Shown: positions 16,728-26,686, counted from the first letter of the stretch. The stretch: DNA of 64,000 nt from Parabacteroides distasonis ATCC 8503 (GCF_000012845.1 NC_009615.1:3186001-3250000), one strand, 5' to 3'. The notes: generated by a model not told the origin, from the letters alone. A program made the numbers and translations.

Positions 16728-18011
16728 CTATTCAGATTCTTTTCCTTTCCGGCGACGGCGATTGCGCAAGGCATCGTATCCCCAAACCAGCAACAAAGGT
16801 ACGGTAAAACTTAATAGGTTGGTTATTAGCCGGGCATCTTCTTTCGCTTTCCAGTCGGTATTTCCTTCCAGATAGCCGTTTACGATCGTTTTCAGGTCTT
16901 CTTCCTGTGGAATATCGTTGTAATGCCACTTCATCAAGATCGTACCTTTCTTCAGCAAGACCAATCCCGGGTTGGAGCGGATGATCGTTTTCAAAAGGAC
17001 ATCATCGGCCATAAGAAACGGATACTCGGCACCGGTATTATCACTCCATGTAGCGATAGCCTCGGCGGAAGAACCCGTCACGCAATAAAAGCCCAAACCG
17101 TTCTCCAAGGCGTAATCGTATACATTGTTGATCTCGTCAATACGCTCATCATCCGCATTCTCCAGACGGGGGGCGATCAAAAGAAAGAGACCTTTCGGGT
17201 CGTTCAGCAACTCATCAGTCACGTCTGCGTCATTCTCATTATAAATATGAAATGTGGTAACGGGGGGAACGTATCCTTGTTTGATCAGCTTGGTCTTTGA
17301 ATCCACGAAAGTCCACGTGCTATCATCGGCCGGGGCGTTCTCCAAAGAAAATTCTTTCTGTACGCCATCCCTCTCGTAAATAAAAGAATACGCATATTCA
17401 TCCTCGGGCGCACCTTCCGGTATCGACATCAAGGCAGGGATATTCGCACCCAACTTATAGGGACGGAAATCCAAGATCGGCAAATGATTATAATTCCGGT
17501 AAGCGAAACCGATAGCGAAGACATATGACCACAAAGCCACGAACCAGTAGACATGGTAGGTATAGCCTTGTAAAAGCCGCTGATTATGGATGAACACGTA
17601 AATAGCGGCGGCCAAAAGTACGACATTCTTATAGAAGGTCTGCCAATTACTGATCACCAAGGCATCCCCGAAGCAACCGCAATCCGATACGGGATTGAAG
17701 ATCGCCAGATACAGCGTCAGCGGCGTCATGAAAGACATCATCAGCAAGGTCAAGAAGGTCGTATACCGCCGGTACACCCCTAATAGCATACAGACACCCA
17801 GCATGAATTCCAGAGCGGACAAGTTGAAGGAGATCAATACCGTAAAAGGTTGCAGCTTATCCAGCCCAAAGGAAGTCAGATAGTCGCCAATCTTAATGGC
17901 TCCTCCCATGGGATCGACAGCCTTCACCGTCCCGGAGAAGATAAAGACTACTCCCAGTAACAGGCGGCAGACCTCTGCGATCACTTTCTTTACGGTTTCC
18001 TTATATTCCAT
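16728..18011 (-). CDS. DoxX-family membrane protein with C-terminal thioredoxin-like region
   Basis: A protein of 427 residues. The N-terminal half has four or five membrane segments with the DoxX-like RLLLGVVFIFSGTVKAVDP and SDCGCFGD; a soluble region follows, with a possible thioredoxin-like fold (FYCVTGSSAEA), and a last membrane segment near the C-terminus ends in an Arg/Lys-rich tail. I recall this gene as conserved between DUF1599 and tpiA in Bacteroides (BT_3928 type). A role in membrane redox balance is plausible but not shown. I prefer the ATG at 18011, which has GAGGAG eight bases upstream; a GTG at 18020 overlaps the previous stop. Confidence 0.8.
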   Translation of the reverse strand: MEYKETVKKVIAEVCRLLLGVVFIFSGTVKAVDPMGGAIKIGDYLTSFGLDKLQPFTVLISFNLSALEFMLGVCMLLGVYRRYTTFLTLLMMSFMTPLTLYLAIFNPVSDCGCFGDALVISNWQTFYKNVVLLAAAIYVFIHNQRLLQGYTYHVYWFVALWSYVFAIGFAYRNYNHLPILDFRPYKLGANIPALMSIPEGAPEDEYAYSFIYERDGVQKEFSLENAPADDSTWTFVDSKTKLIKQGYVPPVTTFHIYNENDADVTDELLNDPKGLFLLIAPRLENADDERIDEINNVYDYALENGLGFYCVTGSSAEAIATWSDNTGAEYPFLMADDVLLKTIIRSNPGLVLLKKGTILMKWHYNDIPQEEDLKTIVNGYLEGNTDWKAKEDARLITNLLSFTVPLLLVWGYDALRNRRRRKGKESE

Positions 18012-18016
18012 GTAGC

Positions 18017-18562
18017 TCACTCCTCACCAAACTCCAGCTTGATCAAACCGAAGAGGGCATAATTAATCATATCCATGTAGTTGGCGTCCACTCCCTCAGA
18101 AACGAGCGTCTTGCCTCCATGACTCTCGATTTGCTTAGTCCGATAAATCTTCATCAAAATAAGATCCGTATACGAGCTGATACGCATGCTGCGCCACGCC
18201 TCATCATAATCATGATTCTTGGCGTACATCAGTTCCTTCGTCTCCGCAATGTATTTATCGTATAATTCCAAGGCTTTCTCTATCGTGATATCGGTCGTAT
18301 CCGCAAATCCCAACGCCAATTGGACCAAGCCGATCACACCATAATTAACGATAGCGATAAACTCCGGACGGATTCCCTCGTCCACCATGCTCGTCCCCTT
18401 GATCTCCAAGCTACGGATACGGTTCGCCTTGATAAATATCTGATCGGTAACCGACTGGGGGCGCATGATCCTCCACGACGGCCCGTAATCTTTCAACTTC
18501 TTCTCGAACAACTCCCGGCACAGGGAGATCACTTGCTCGAATTGTTCCTTTGTATTTGGCAT
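18017..18562 (-). CDS. DUF1599 domain protein
   Basis: A 181-residue soluble, acidic protein with two similar halves. Each has a KxYGxSW or KNHDYDEAWRSMR motif followed by a run like IMKIYRTKQIES, matching the repeated structure of DUF1599 (nucleotide modification-associated domain 1 type). Its biochemical role is unknown to me. It is first in a string with the DoxX-type gene and tpiA and directly abuts the next start. Confidence 0.82.
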   Translation of the reverse strand: MPNTKEQFEQVISLCRELFEKKLKDYGPSWRIMRPQSVTDQIFIKANRIRSLEIKGTSMVDEGIRPEFIAIVNYGVIGLVQLALGFADTTDITIEKALELYDKYIAETKELMYAKNHDYDEAWRSMRISSYTDLILMKIYRTKQIESHGGKTLVSEGVDANYMDMINYALFGLIKLEFGEE

Positions 18563-18664
18563 ACTATCCTAGATTATACCCGCGAATATAGGAAAAAAGA
18601 CGTAGATGTTCTCGAAAATTCAAGACAACAAAAGCTAATAAGATAAATGAAAAGAGGTTACAAC

Positions 18665-18696
18665 AAAAAGGAGCCACTTTATAAGCGGCTCCTTTT
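18665..18696. terminator. Bidirectional terminator after the M23/LysM gene
   Basis: Arms AAAAGGAGCC (18666-18675) and GGCTCCTTTT (18687-18696) with an 11-base loop. On the minus strand the tail is TTTTTGTTG. The DUF1599 gene starts further left and points away. Confidence 0.82.
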
Positions 18697-18720
18697 CGTT
18701 TCCTTACATCTTATATATCG

Positions 18721-19971
18721 TTATGAACAGCGTAATGAGCGTCCTAAACGCAACACGGTAGTCTTTGTGATACCGTTCAATTCGCAGAGTTTACTAACAG
18801 AAGTACCGTATCTTTTAGCGATAGCGCCAAGCGTATCACCGGATTTAATACGATGATAAACCGAAGTAGCCTCCACATCATTCATTGTATTCGTGTCTTC
18901 TCCTAAAGAAGCGGTAGCGGAAGAACTTGCCTGTACCGTGATTTTCTTAGAAGATGCGGAAGCAGTCGATTTCTTTTGAGTTTGAGCTTTTGGAGTCGCT
19001 TTAGCCGCGGTTTCCACACCGGCACTACAACGAATGGACTGGCCGATACGTAACATAGAAGTAGATTTCAATCCATTTAAACGACAAAGCTCATTCACTG
19101 TCGTACCATATATACGTGCGATTTTACCTAAGGTATCACCGGATTTTACACGATGGTACACCATCTGACTATTGGAAGATGTATAGATATTGCTCTTACG
19201 TCCGTTAATCTTGACGTTACGAAACACATATTGATCCTGATGAGGTATTGAGTTCTCGAAGTCAATAATATCAGCCGGGTTAATAGCCTGTCCAAGAAAA
19301 CGAGTCTCAAAATGCAAATGAGATCCCGTAGAGCGTCCTGTATTTCCCCCTAAAGCGATCGGATCTCCAGCCCGTACGATATCGTTCACACCTACTAAGA
19401 ATTTAGATAAATGACCATATACAGTCTCTAAACCATTCGGATGGCGAATCACAAGATAATAGCCATATCCCCTACGCTCGAAATTCTTGATACGCACCTT
19501 GCCGTCAAACGCCGCACGGATCGTATCTCCAATTTGCACTTTCAAGTCTATCCCCTTATGCATCCGTCTACGGCGAGGACCATACTTTGAAGTGACCCTT
19601 GTCATAGAGTCCATAGGCAAGACAAAAGTAGAACAATCGATTACGCAAGAATCCGGCATATCTACCTTTTTACCCCGGAAAGGATTCACCCATTCATTTG
19701 TCCATTCGCCATATAATTCATCGGCAGGGAACATCAAGTTCTCTCTCGCCTCCAACTCCGCTTTTTCATTAATCTCCGCAAGCTCCTTCAAAGCCATATC
19801 TTTCTTAAAGCCAACACGGTCAGCCATTAACTCAGATACACGCTTGTCCATAAGTTTGTGGGTTGGATGATTGGGAGTCTCCGGAGTTTCCGGTTTCACC
19901 GGGTTCTCCGCATTAGCAGTCGATACCATCACAGCGGCACAACAAATGAATAGAAATGTCCTTATACTCAT
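18721..19971 (-). CDS. Secreted M23 peptidase with two LysM domains
   Basis: A 416-residue protein with a signal peptide ending near residue 21. The peptidase domain shows the zinc-site pattern HKGIDLKV, then GHLSKF and SHLHFETRF. Two LysM repeats occur in the C-terminal half (HRVKSGDTLGKIARIYGTTV and HRIKSGDTLGAIAKRYGTSV), separated by a Ser/Thr/Lys-rich linker. It should bind peptidoglycan and cut its peptide bridges, or activate an amidase, in the periplasm. All key metal ligands are present, so it is likely to be active. Confidence 0.93.
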   Translation of the reverse strand: MSIRTFLFICCAAVMVSTANAENPVKPETPETPNHPTHKLMDKRVSELMADRVGFKKDMALKELAEINEKAELEARENLMFPADELYGEWTNEWVNPFRGKKVDMPDSCVIDCSTFVLPMDSMTRVTSKYGPRRRRMHKGIDLKVQIGDTIRAAFDGKVRIKNFERRGYGYYLVIRHPNGLETVYGHLSKFLVGVNDIVRAGDPIALGGNTGRSTGSHLHFETRFLGQAINPADIIDFENSIPHQDQYVFRNVKINGRKSNIYTSSNSQMVYHRVKSGDTLGKIARIYGTTVNELCRLNGLKSTSMLRIGQSIRCSAGVETAAKATPKAQTQKKSTASASSKKITVQASSSATASLGEDTNTMNDVEATSVYHRIKSGDTLGAIAKRYGTSVSKLCELNGITKTTVLRLGRSLRCS

Positions 19972-20181
19972 TTTTTGATAACTTTCATTCTTATAATTCA
20001 GGATAAAACGGCAATACCCGACATCTCTGCCTGATTGTCAACTTGTCAAAGTTCGGAAATTTGAATAAGCCGACAAAATTGATTAACGAAAAATTTCTGC
20101 AATGACTTTGAATAAAAGCAAAACAAGCGAATAAACAAGCTAAATATCAAAGACTTACAGAACAATATGTTTCACAACATA

Positions 20182-22278
20182 TTAGCTAATCATTCCCCAA
20201 TTTATCTTCCTTGTGAACAGAGTTTTGAGCCTTTCGCTCAATATCCGGTGCTGTTCGGACAATAATTCGGGGTCTTCGTCAAGAACTCCTTGAGCGATAT
20301 CCCGCGCATACTGAAGTATTTGTCCATCGGCCGCCAAGTCCGCTATTTTAAGGTCTATCCCCTCGCCACTTTGTCGGGTACCTTCCAAATCTCCATGTCC
20401 CCGGAGACGGAGATCCGCCTCAGCGATCTCAAAGCCATTCGTACTGTTCACCATAATCTCCAATCGCTTACGAGTATCATTACTTAGTTTATAGGATGAG
20501 ACCAAGATACAATAGGATTGTTCAGCACCACGTCCTACCCGGCCACGAAGCTGATGAAGTTGAGAGAGGCCGAAACGTTCAGCACTCTCGATCACCATGA
20601 CGGATGCGTTCGGCACGTTCACGCCAACCTCTATAACCGTAGTAGCCATCAAGATTTGCGCCTCGCCGGAGATAAACTTCTGCATCTCGGTATCCTTATC
20701 CGCCGCTTTCATACGGCCATGTACCATACATACCTTATATTCAGGGAAAACCTCCTTGAACGTCTCAAAACCGGCCTCCAAGTCTTTATAATCCAGTTTC
20801 TCATTTCCTTCAATCAACGGATATACCACATAAACCTGACGCCCCTTTTGTATCTCTTTCCGAAGGAACTCATACAATTGCGCCTTTTTATTATCATAGC
20901 GATGAAGCGTTTGTATCGGTTTACGTCCCGGAGGTAACTCATCGATCACCGATACATCCAGATCCCCATACAAAGTCATCGCCAAAGTACGGGGAATCGG
21001 GGTAGCCGTCATCACCAGCACATGCGGCACGATAGCGTTCTTCATCCAAAGGCGTGAGCGTTGCTCCACACCAAAACGGTGCTGCTCATCGATAATCGCT
21101 AATCCCAACGAAGAGAAAACCACCGTCTCCTCAATCAACGCATGCGTCCCGATCACGATCTGGATCTCACCGCTGGCAATAGCCGGTAATATCTTATCCC
21201 GCTCCTTCTTCTTGGTAGATCCAGTCAAAAGAGCGACCTTCACGTCCATATCTTTCAGGAATCCCATGATCGTCGCATAATGCTGGGTCGCCAAGATCTC
21301 GGTAGGAGCCATCATACAAGCTTGGCAATGATTATCTATCGCCAATAGCATAGACAATAAGCCTACCAAAGTCTTGCCACTCCCCACATCACCTTGCAGC
21401 AGGCGATTCATTTGCCGCCCGCTACCCATATCGATCCGGATCTCACGGACTACCCGCTTCTGGGCGTTCGTCAACTCAAAAGGAAGATACTCTTTATAGA
21501 ACGTATTGAAATAATGGCCGACCGTCGGGAATATGATCCCTTTTAGCTTCAGTTTCCGAACACTAGCAGTACGTAATATATTTAATTGTATGAAGAAAAG
21601 CTCGTCAAACTTCAAACGTAACTGGGCATCACGCAACTTAGCGGCAGATTCCGGGAAATGGATATTCCGCATCGCCTCTGTCATAGACATCATATGGATC
21701 CGTTTCAATACGTCGGGGGAAAGCGTCTCCGGAAGTTCCCAGTTCAGCCAGCTTAACAACGTATATTGCAGGTTCTGGATCGCCCGGGAATTCAAGAAAG
21801 ATTTCTTCATTTTCTCCGAGGTATTATAGAAAGGAGTCAAGCCATTCGCCACTTGATCAGCTTGCTCCATTGAGTCGATATCCGGATGCGGTATGTTATA
21901 GGTATGCCCGAACTCCGTAGGCTTTCCGAAAACTATATACTCAGTATTGGGACGATACTTATCCGTCACATAATTCAAGCCCTTGAACCAGACCAAATCG
22001 ATCGTGCCCGTACCATCCGAGAACTTACCAACCAGCCGTTTACTCCGCCCCTCGCCTAGCGTATCGAAATAGAGAATCTGGCCTTTCAACTGGATATAAG
22101 GCATATTCCCGCTGATCTCAGCTACTTTATAAAACCGGCTGCGATCTATATATTTATAAGGAAAATAAAAGAGCAAGTCCTCATACGACGATATCCCCGC
22201 TTCCTTTTGCAGGATATCCGCCTTCTTGGGTCCTACTCCCGGCAAGTACGTAATCGATCGCTTATCAAGGTCCAGCAT
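20182..22278 (-). CDS. recG: ATP-dependent DNA helicase RecG
   Basis: A 698-residue helicase that remodels stalled forks and branched DNA. It has the N-terminal wedge/OB domain (LPGVGPKKADIL), Walker A in GDVGSGKTLVGLL, the DEQH box in IIDEQHRFGVEQR, MTATPIPRTLAMT and QLRGRVGRG. It is last in the S8-xseA-xseB-ispD-recG string, with 22 bp after ispD. Length and motifs are normal. Confidence 0.97.
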   Translation of the reverse strand: MLDLDKRSITYLPGVGPKKADILQKEAGISSYEDLLFYFPYKYIDRSRFYKVAEISGNMPYIQLKGQILYFDTLGEGRSKRLVGKFSDGTGTIDLVWFKGLNYVTDKYRPNTEYIVFGKPTEFGHTYNIPHPDIDSMEQADQVANGLTPFYNTSEKMKKSFLNSRAIQNLQYTLLSWLNWELPETLSPDVLKRIHMMSMTEAMRNIHFPESAAKLRDAQLRLKFDELFFIQLNILRTASVRKLKLKGIIFPTVGHYFNTFYKEYLPFELTNAQKRVVREIRIDMGSGRQMNRLLQGDVGSGKTLVGLLSMLLAIDNHCQACMMAPTEILATQHYATIMGFLKDMDVKVALLTGSTKKKERDKILPAIASGEIQIVIGTHALIEETVVFSSLGLAIIDEQHRFGVEQRSRLWMKNAIVPHVLVMTATPIPRTLAMTLYGDLDVSVIDELPPGRKPIQTLHRYDNKKAQLYEFLRKEIQKGRQVYVVYPLIEGNEKLDYKDLEAGFETFKEVFPEYKVCMVHGRMKAADKDTEMQKFISGEAQILMATTVIEVGVNVPNASVMVIESAERFGLSQLHQLRGRVGRGAEQSYCILVSSYKLSNDTRKRLEIMVNSTNGFEIAEADLRLRGHGDLEGTRQSGEGIDLKIADLAADGQILQYARDIAQGVLDEDPELLSEQHRILSERLKTLFTRKINWGMIS

Positions 22279-22300
22279 AACGTCTATGAGTTTTTAGGGT

Positions 22301-22999
22301 TTACCGGGCAAACATCGCTTCCGCTATTAACAAATCAAAGGGCGTGGTAATCTTGATATTCTCACGATCACCGGGAACCGTATCAATCGCATGCCCCATC
22401 GCCTCCACCACGGAAGCGTCGTCCGTAAATAAAGACGAATAAGGTTGCTCATAGGCTTTTGTCAATAATTCCAGAAGGAAGACTTGCGGGGTTTGTACAG
22501 CCATATAGCGGGAACGGTCCACCGGATGGCTCCCTTTTTCATCTGTCTCACGCAGGGAATCAATCATCGGAACAACCGGGATAACGGCTCCCGTGACAGC
22601 CGCTTTATCAAAGCAGGCCTCAACAACCTCCGGAGAGACGAAAGGACGAACGCCATCGTGCACAGCGACCAAACTCAGACCGCTATCCTCCTCCCCCTTC
22701 CGACGCCTCTCCGCCAAAAGCCAATCCAACCCATTCTTAACCGAGAAGAAGCGAGTATCTCCCCCTTTCACGATCGCATGCGGGACCTTGCAGCCGATTT
22801 CCTTGCAAAGCATATTCCAATACGGCTGATGATCCTCCGGAAGCACAAGGATTATACGTGCGGAAGCATCCCAACGATGAAAAGCCTCTAAGGTATGCAT
22901 CAAAAGAGGTTTCCCCCGCATAGGAATAAACTGCTTCGGCAGATCTCCACCCATACGAAGCCCTTTACCCCCGGCAACGATCAAGACGTACTTATCCAT
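22301..22999 (-). CDS. ispD: 2-C-methyl-D-erythritol 4-phosphate cytidylyltransferase
   Basis: A 232-residue enzyme of the MEP pathway that joins CTP and methylerythritol phosphate. It shows the nucleotide-binding opening VAGGKGLRMGGDLPKQF, VHDGVRPFV, and DDASVVEAMG near the C-terminus. The ATG at 22999 shares one base with the xseB stop (TGATG); a TTG three bases earlier is not needed. Confidence 0.95.
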   Translation of the reverse strand: MDKYVLIVAGGKGLRMGGDLPKQFIPMRGKPLLMHTLEAFHRWDASARIILVLPEDHQPYWNMLCKEIGCKVPHAIVKGGDTRFFSVKNGLDWLLAERRRKGEEDSGLSLVAVHDGVRPFVSPEVVEACFDKAAVTGAVIPVVPMIDSLRETDEKGSHPVDRSRYMAVQTPQVFLLELLTKAYEQPYSSLFTDDASVVEAMGHAIDTVPGDRENIKITTPFDLLIAEAMFAR

Positions 23000-23196
23000 C
23001 AATCCAATTCCTCCAAAACTTTTTTAACTTCCTCATCCACTTTATACAGCTTCTCCTTGCAGAGCTTGATCAGACGGGTAGCTTCTTTTACCTTCTCGGA
23101 CAGGATATCGACATCTAAGTCTCCATTCTCGATCTCAGCCACGATCTTACGAAGTTTCTCGATCGCCTCGTTATATGTTTCTTCTTTTTTCGCCAT
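22999..23196 (-). CDS. xseB: Exodeoxyribonuclease VII small subunit
   Basis: A 65-residue helical protein with the family pattern TYNEAIEKLRKIV, IENGDLDVD and LSEKVKEATRLIKLCKEKL. It binds several copies to XseA to form exonuclease VII. It lies directly downstream of xseA (39 bp) and overlaps ispD by one base. Confidence 0.95.
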   Translation of the reverse strand: MAKKEETYNEAIEKLRKIVAEIENGDLDVDILSEKVKEATRLIKLCKEKLYKVDEEVKKVLEELD

Positions 23197-23235
23197 ATTA
23201 ATTATGTATTTATCGGACGGTTATAAAACCACCCT

Positions 23236-24570
23236 CTATGGTTTGATAATACTTTTTATTTCACCATCGATGAAGCGAGTCGTCAGTTCTTCGCCGGCTC
23301 GCAAATCAGAGGCATGTTTGATAATCTTGCCATCTTTCAAGGCTAAGCTATAGCCTCGCTTTAAGATATAATCAGGAGAAGCCATCTTGATAAACTGTTC
23401 CGTAAGCTGGATAAAACGCACATCCTCGGAGAGTTTAGAGGTAATACCGTTTCGCAAGCGAAGTTCCGTATTCTCAAGCACCGACTGGCGGCGTGATAAC
23501 AAGCCCGATGCCATCGCAGGTAAACCACTCGCGATTGTTTGCAGTCCCGAACGATTCCGCTCGATCCGGCTTGTCACGATAGAGGGGAAACGGGTAGCGA
23601 CCAATTGCAAATAGTTTTTCTGGCGGGATAGAATATCCATAGCCAATAAACTCACGTCTTGACACAAATTCTCCAACTCCTCACCTACGCTATCCATTCG
23701 AGAAATAAGGAACTCAGCGACAGCGGTCGGTGTCTTCATCCGGGTATGCGCCACCAAATCTACGACCGTATCATCCCGTTCGTGCCCGATACCCGTGATA
23801 ATCGGTAAAGGGAATTGAGCGCAATTCGCCGCCAACAGATAAGAATCGAAGCTATTCAAGTCCGAGGTAGCCCCACCCCCACGGATAATCACGACCACAT
23901 CAAAAAGATCTTGATGTTGATAAATCCGGTCTAAAGCCGCTATTACAGAAGCCTCCGTCCGTTCTCCTTGCATCAAGGCGGGGAATAATTTGGTATAGAA
24001 CGGATAACCTCCTTTATTCCGTGTCAACTGATTCATAAAATCCTCGTAGCCGGCAGCCGTCGGAGAAGTAATGATAGCGATTCTCCTAGGAAGTAGCGGA
24101 AAAGGCAATTCCTTATTCAGCGTAAAGACCCCTTCCTCCTGCAATTGGCGGATAATCTCCATACGCTTACGCACCATATCCCCCAACGTATAAGCCGGAT
24201 CGATATCAAGCACCGTAAGGCTCAATCCATATAACTCATGGAACTCAACAGACACCTTCACCAACACTTTCAAGCCGGAAGCGAACATCTGACCGGTCTC
24301 CATCTCGAAATAAGGTTTCAACATACGAAATGTCTTCGCCCAGATAGACCCTCGTACCTTGGCCACCAATTGCCCGGTCTGCGCATTCTTCTCCACAAAC
24401 TCCAGATAACAATGTCCGGAAGAAGTATTCACCCGCACATCGCTCATCTCCGCACGCACCCAGCAAGTCTCCGGGAAAGCCCTCGACAACGCACCCCGTA
24501 TGCGGGTATTCAGCTCTAACAAAGATAGAGCCTCTTTCTCACCCGATAAGTTATTTAGATTCGGCCGCAT
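23236..24570 (-). CDS. xseA: Exodeoxyribonuclease VII large subunit
   Basis: A 444-residue catalytic subunit that degrades single-stranded DNA to oligonucleotides. An N-terminal OB-fold (SLLELNTRIRGALSRAF, CWVRAEMSDVR) is followed by the catalytic domain with RIAIITSPTAAGYEDFM, VIIRGGGATSDLNSFD and GIGHERDDTVVDLVAH. I use the ATG at 24570, which overlaps the subtilase gene by 20 bp; an ATG at 24642 would add 24 residues from inside that gene and is less likely. Confidence 0.94.
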   Translation of the reverse strand: MRPNLNNLSGEKEALSLLELNTRIRGALSRAFPETCWVRAEMSDVRVNTSSGHCYLEFVEKNAQTGQLVAKVRGSIWAKTFRMLKPYFEMETGQMFASGLKVLVKVSVEFHELYGLSLTVLDIDPAYTLGDMVRKRMEIIRQLQEEGVFTLNKELPFPLLPRRIAIITSPTAAGYEDFMNQLTRNKGGYPFYTKLFPALMQGERTEASVIAALDRIYQHQDLFDVVVIIRGGGATSDLNSFDSYLLAANCAQFPLPIITGIGHERDDTVVDLVAHTRMKTPTAVAEFLISRMDSVGEELENLCQDVSLLAMDILSRQKNYLQLVATRFPSIVTSRIERNRSGLQTIASGLPAMASGLLSRRQSVLENTELRLRNGITSKLSEDVRFIQLTEQFIKMASPDYILKRGYSLALKDGKIIKHASDLRAGEELTTRFIDGEIKSIIKP

Positions 24571-25933
24571 ATTTACGCTCCTGTTTATAAGCTTTGTACA
24601 CATCCGGGATGCCATATCCCAACTCAGCGTCCGGTTGCTCAAACTTACTGCCGAAACGCTGCAAAAGAGAGATTATATCCTTATTCGTCAGACTGGGAAA
24701 CGCTTGCCATAGACAAACACCCAACCCCGCTAAGATCGGCGTAGCGAAAGAGGTACCGTTCGCGTAACGGATATTCCCCGTAGGATCTATCACGCAACAG
24801 CCCGTACCCAAGGCAACCACATCCGGCTTCACCCGGTAATCCGCTGTAAAGCCGACAGAACTGAAATTACTTTTCTTCTTACGATCCGTGATAGCGCCCA
24901 CTGTCAATATATCCGGGGCATCCGCTGGAAAGGTTATCTTTCCCCAGCTACCGCCCCCCTCGTTGCCGGCGCTACTAAACAACAAGATCCCTTTTGATGA
25001 AGCCATCTTAGCGGCACGACTGATCAAGGAAGTCCTCCCGTCCAATTGATCTTGATGATAGTTCAGGGCCTCTACATCAAAAGAGAAATACCCCAACGAA
25101 GAAGAGACCACATCCACTCCCACGCTATCGGCAAATTCCATAGCTGCCGTCCAATAATCCTCCTCGATGGGAAACTCCGAACGGCTATCCTCGCTCTTTA
25201 TCAGCCAATATTCGGCTTGGGGAGCCGTACCGACCATCAAGCCCGGCGCATCAGCGGCCAAGCAAGATAAGACCTTCGTCCCATGATCATCCCCGATGAA
25301 AACACTTCGACCGGGGAAAACCACGTTATGCGTTCCTAATAACCGCAAGGAATCAAATACGCTGATCCGATCCACGTTCATGAAACCGGCATCGACCACG
25401 GCCACACGCATACCCTCACCCTTAAAGCCTGCCTCATGCAATTTGATACCGTTCAGCATCTTGATCTGCTCCTCGGCATAACCGTAAGGCGATTTCTCAG
25501 GTTTATCTATTGGCATAAACCGTGTCGTATCTTTCTCCTCCCTAGGAATATCGATTTCCTCGTCACCTTTCCAGACCCATTTCACGGAATCCACGATCGG
25601 GAGGCGCGAGAGACGCTCAGCGACCAAGCTATCCGGACTGGACACCACGACCGTAGAGAACCATTTACTCTCCAGCACCGGTTTTCCTCCATTGGCGGAC
25701 AAGGTATCCAGATAAGCTTGAGCGATCGGCAAATCCGATTCCGACACCGATATACCTTGCCGGTTCCGTCGCTCGACAGACTCCTTGGAAAGATATTCCT
25801 CCGGGTTATCCAGCGTATAACCGGAATCCCCTTTATCTTTCAAATACACCCGAAAACGAAAACTTTCCCCGGCATGTACTCCCAAAGAAAACAAACTGAA
25901 TACGAAAACGAATATTCCTATATATTTACTCAT
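24551..25933 (-). CDS. Secreted subtilisin-like serine peptidase (S8)
   Basis: A 460-residue protein with a signal peptide to about residue 21. A prodomain-like region (about 25-150) is followed by the S8 catalytic domain: Asp in VAVVDAGF, His in DDHGTKVLS, the oxyanion Asn in FSSAGNEGG and Ser in NGTSFATPILAG. It probably acts in the periplasm or is exported. It is first in a string with four DNA-repair or isoprenoid genes, all under one strong promoter, which is an unusual combination but typical of loosely organised Bacteroidales operons. Confidence 0.93.
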   Translation of the reverse strand: MSKYIGIFVFVFSLFSLGVHAGESFRFRVYLKDKGDSGYTLDNPEEYLSKESVERRNRQGISVSESDLPIAQAYLDTLSANGGKPVLESKWFSTVVVSSPDSLVAERLSRLPIVDSVKWVWKGDEEIDIPREEKDTTRFMPIDKPEKSPYGYAEEQIKMLNGIKLHEAGFKGEGMRVAVVDAGFMNVDRISVFDSLRLLGTHNVVFPGRSVFIGDDHGTKVLSCLAADAPGLMVGTAPQAEYWLIKSEDSRSEFPIEEDYWTAAMEFADSVGVDVVSSSLGYFSFDVEALNYHQDQLDGRTSLISRAAKMASSKGILLFSSAGNEGGGSWGKITFPADAPDILTVGAITDRKKKSNFSSVGFTADYRVKPDVVALGTGCCVIDPTGNIRYANGTSFATPILAGLGVCLWQAFPSLTNKDIISLLQRFGSKFEQPDAELGYGIPDVYKAYKQERKYAAESK

Positions 25934-25957
25934 AGAACCTCACACAATTACGAATTA

Positions 25958-25988
25958 CAAAGATAGATGATACCGCCGAATAAACAAA
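25958..25988 (-). promoter_or_regulatory. Promoter of the subtilase-xse-ispD-recG operon
   Basis: TTTG (25988-25985), exactly 19 bases, TATCTTTG (25965-25958) on the minus strand: a perfect consensus match. The start of transcription would be about 20 nt before the ATG at 25933. Its -33 element overlaps the T-run of the Lrp-gene terminator. Confidence 0.75.
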
Positions 25989-26016
25989 AAAGCCCGGCAC
26001 TGGAATAGGCCGGGCT
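25985..26016 (-). terminator. Terminator after the Lrp/AsnC gene
   Basis: Arms AGCCCGGC (25991-25998) and GCCGGGCT (26009-26016), ten-base loop, followed on the minus strand by TTTTTTG. Confidence 0.85.
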
Positions 26017-26034
26017 CATGTATAATTCTTCGTC

Positions 26035-26502
26035 TTATTCATTGATATTACAAATAGGGATCTCACGTTTAACACTTTGGCGTAAAGAAATCAAGGTCTC
26101 TGTAGCCGTAACACCCGGTATCTCCTGAATCTTAGAGTTCAAAAGTTCCATCAAGTGCTCGTTATCACGGGCATACAGCTTGATCAGCATCGTATACGGA
26201 CCCGTAGTGAAATGGCATTCTACCACTTCGGGTATTTTCTCGAATTCCGGGACAACATCCTTGTACATAGATCCACGCTCCAATTTCACGCCGATATAGG
26301 TACATGTATTATACCCCAATATTTTAGGATTGATGTGATACCCTGAGCCAACGATCACATTCATATCAATCATGCGTTGAACCCGTTGATGAATAGCTGC
26401 ACGAGATACACCGCACTCCTCGGCAACATCTTTAAAAGGAATCCTAGCATTCTTTGAAATAATGTTCAATATCTGCCGGTCCAGTTTGTCTATCTTCTCC
26501 AT
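26035..26502 (-). CDS. Lrp/AsnC-family transcriptional regulator
   Basis: A 155-residue protein with an N-terminal winged HTH (LDRQILNIISKNARIPFKDVAEECGVSRAAIHQRVQRM) written here only as position 6-43, and a C-terminal RAM (ACT-like) effector domain from about residue 70 with HFTTGPYTMLIKLYARDN. Such regulators bind DNA as dimers or octamers and respond to amino acids. No amino-acid gene is adjacent, so it is probably a global or trans-acting regulator. It has its own promoter and terminator. Confidence 0.93.
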   Translation of the reverse strand: MEKIDKLDRQILNIISKNARIPFKDVAEECGVSRAAIHQRVQRMIDMNVIVGSGYHINPKILGYNTCTYIGVKLERGSMYKDVVPEFEKIPEVVECHFTTGPYTMLIKLYARDNEHLMELLNSKIQEIPGVTATETLISLRQSVKREIPICNINE

Positions 26503-26542
26503 TTTAAATTCGCTTTATTATATGCATTCAGATTTAATGTAT

Positions 26543-26550
26543 CAAAAGTA
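26543..26550 (-). promoter_or_regulatory. Candidate -7 box for the Lrp/AsnC gene
   Basis: TACTTTTG on the minus strand, 41 bp upstream of the ATG at 26502. No clear -33 element. Confidence 0.45.
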
Positions 26551-26603
26551 TATAATAAATTTGAATCATATATCATTCTGAAAGAAAAAAGTAATCAATA
26601 AAT

Positions 26604-26646
26604 AATAAAAGCGGGCAAAAAATGCTTTTTAGCATAATTTGCCCGC
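26604..26646 (-). terminator. Terminator after the FKBP pair
   Basis: Long hairpin: outer arms GCGGGCAAA (26611-26619) and TTTGCCCGC (26638-26646), inner arms ATGCT and AGCAT. The minus-strand tail is TTTTATTA. Confidence 0.82.
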
Positions 26647-26686
26647 CTATTATCTTACAAACGTTCCGTTTCTATTTCTTCGCTAC

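Noticed and set aside
20164..20183. Hairpin AATATG/CATATT directly after the recG stop as a terminator
   Set aside because: The stem is short and AT-only in part, and the minus-strand tail (GTTCTGTAA) has no T-run.
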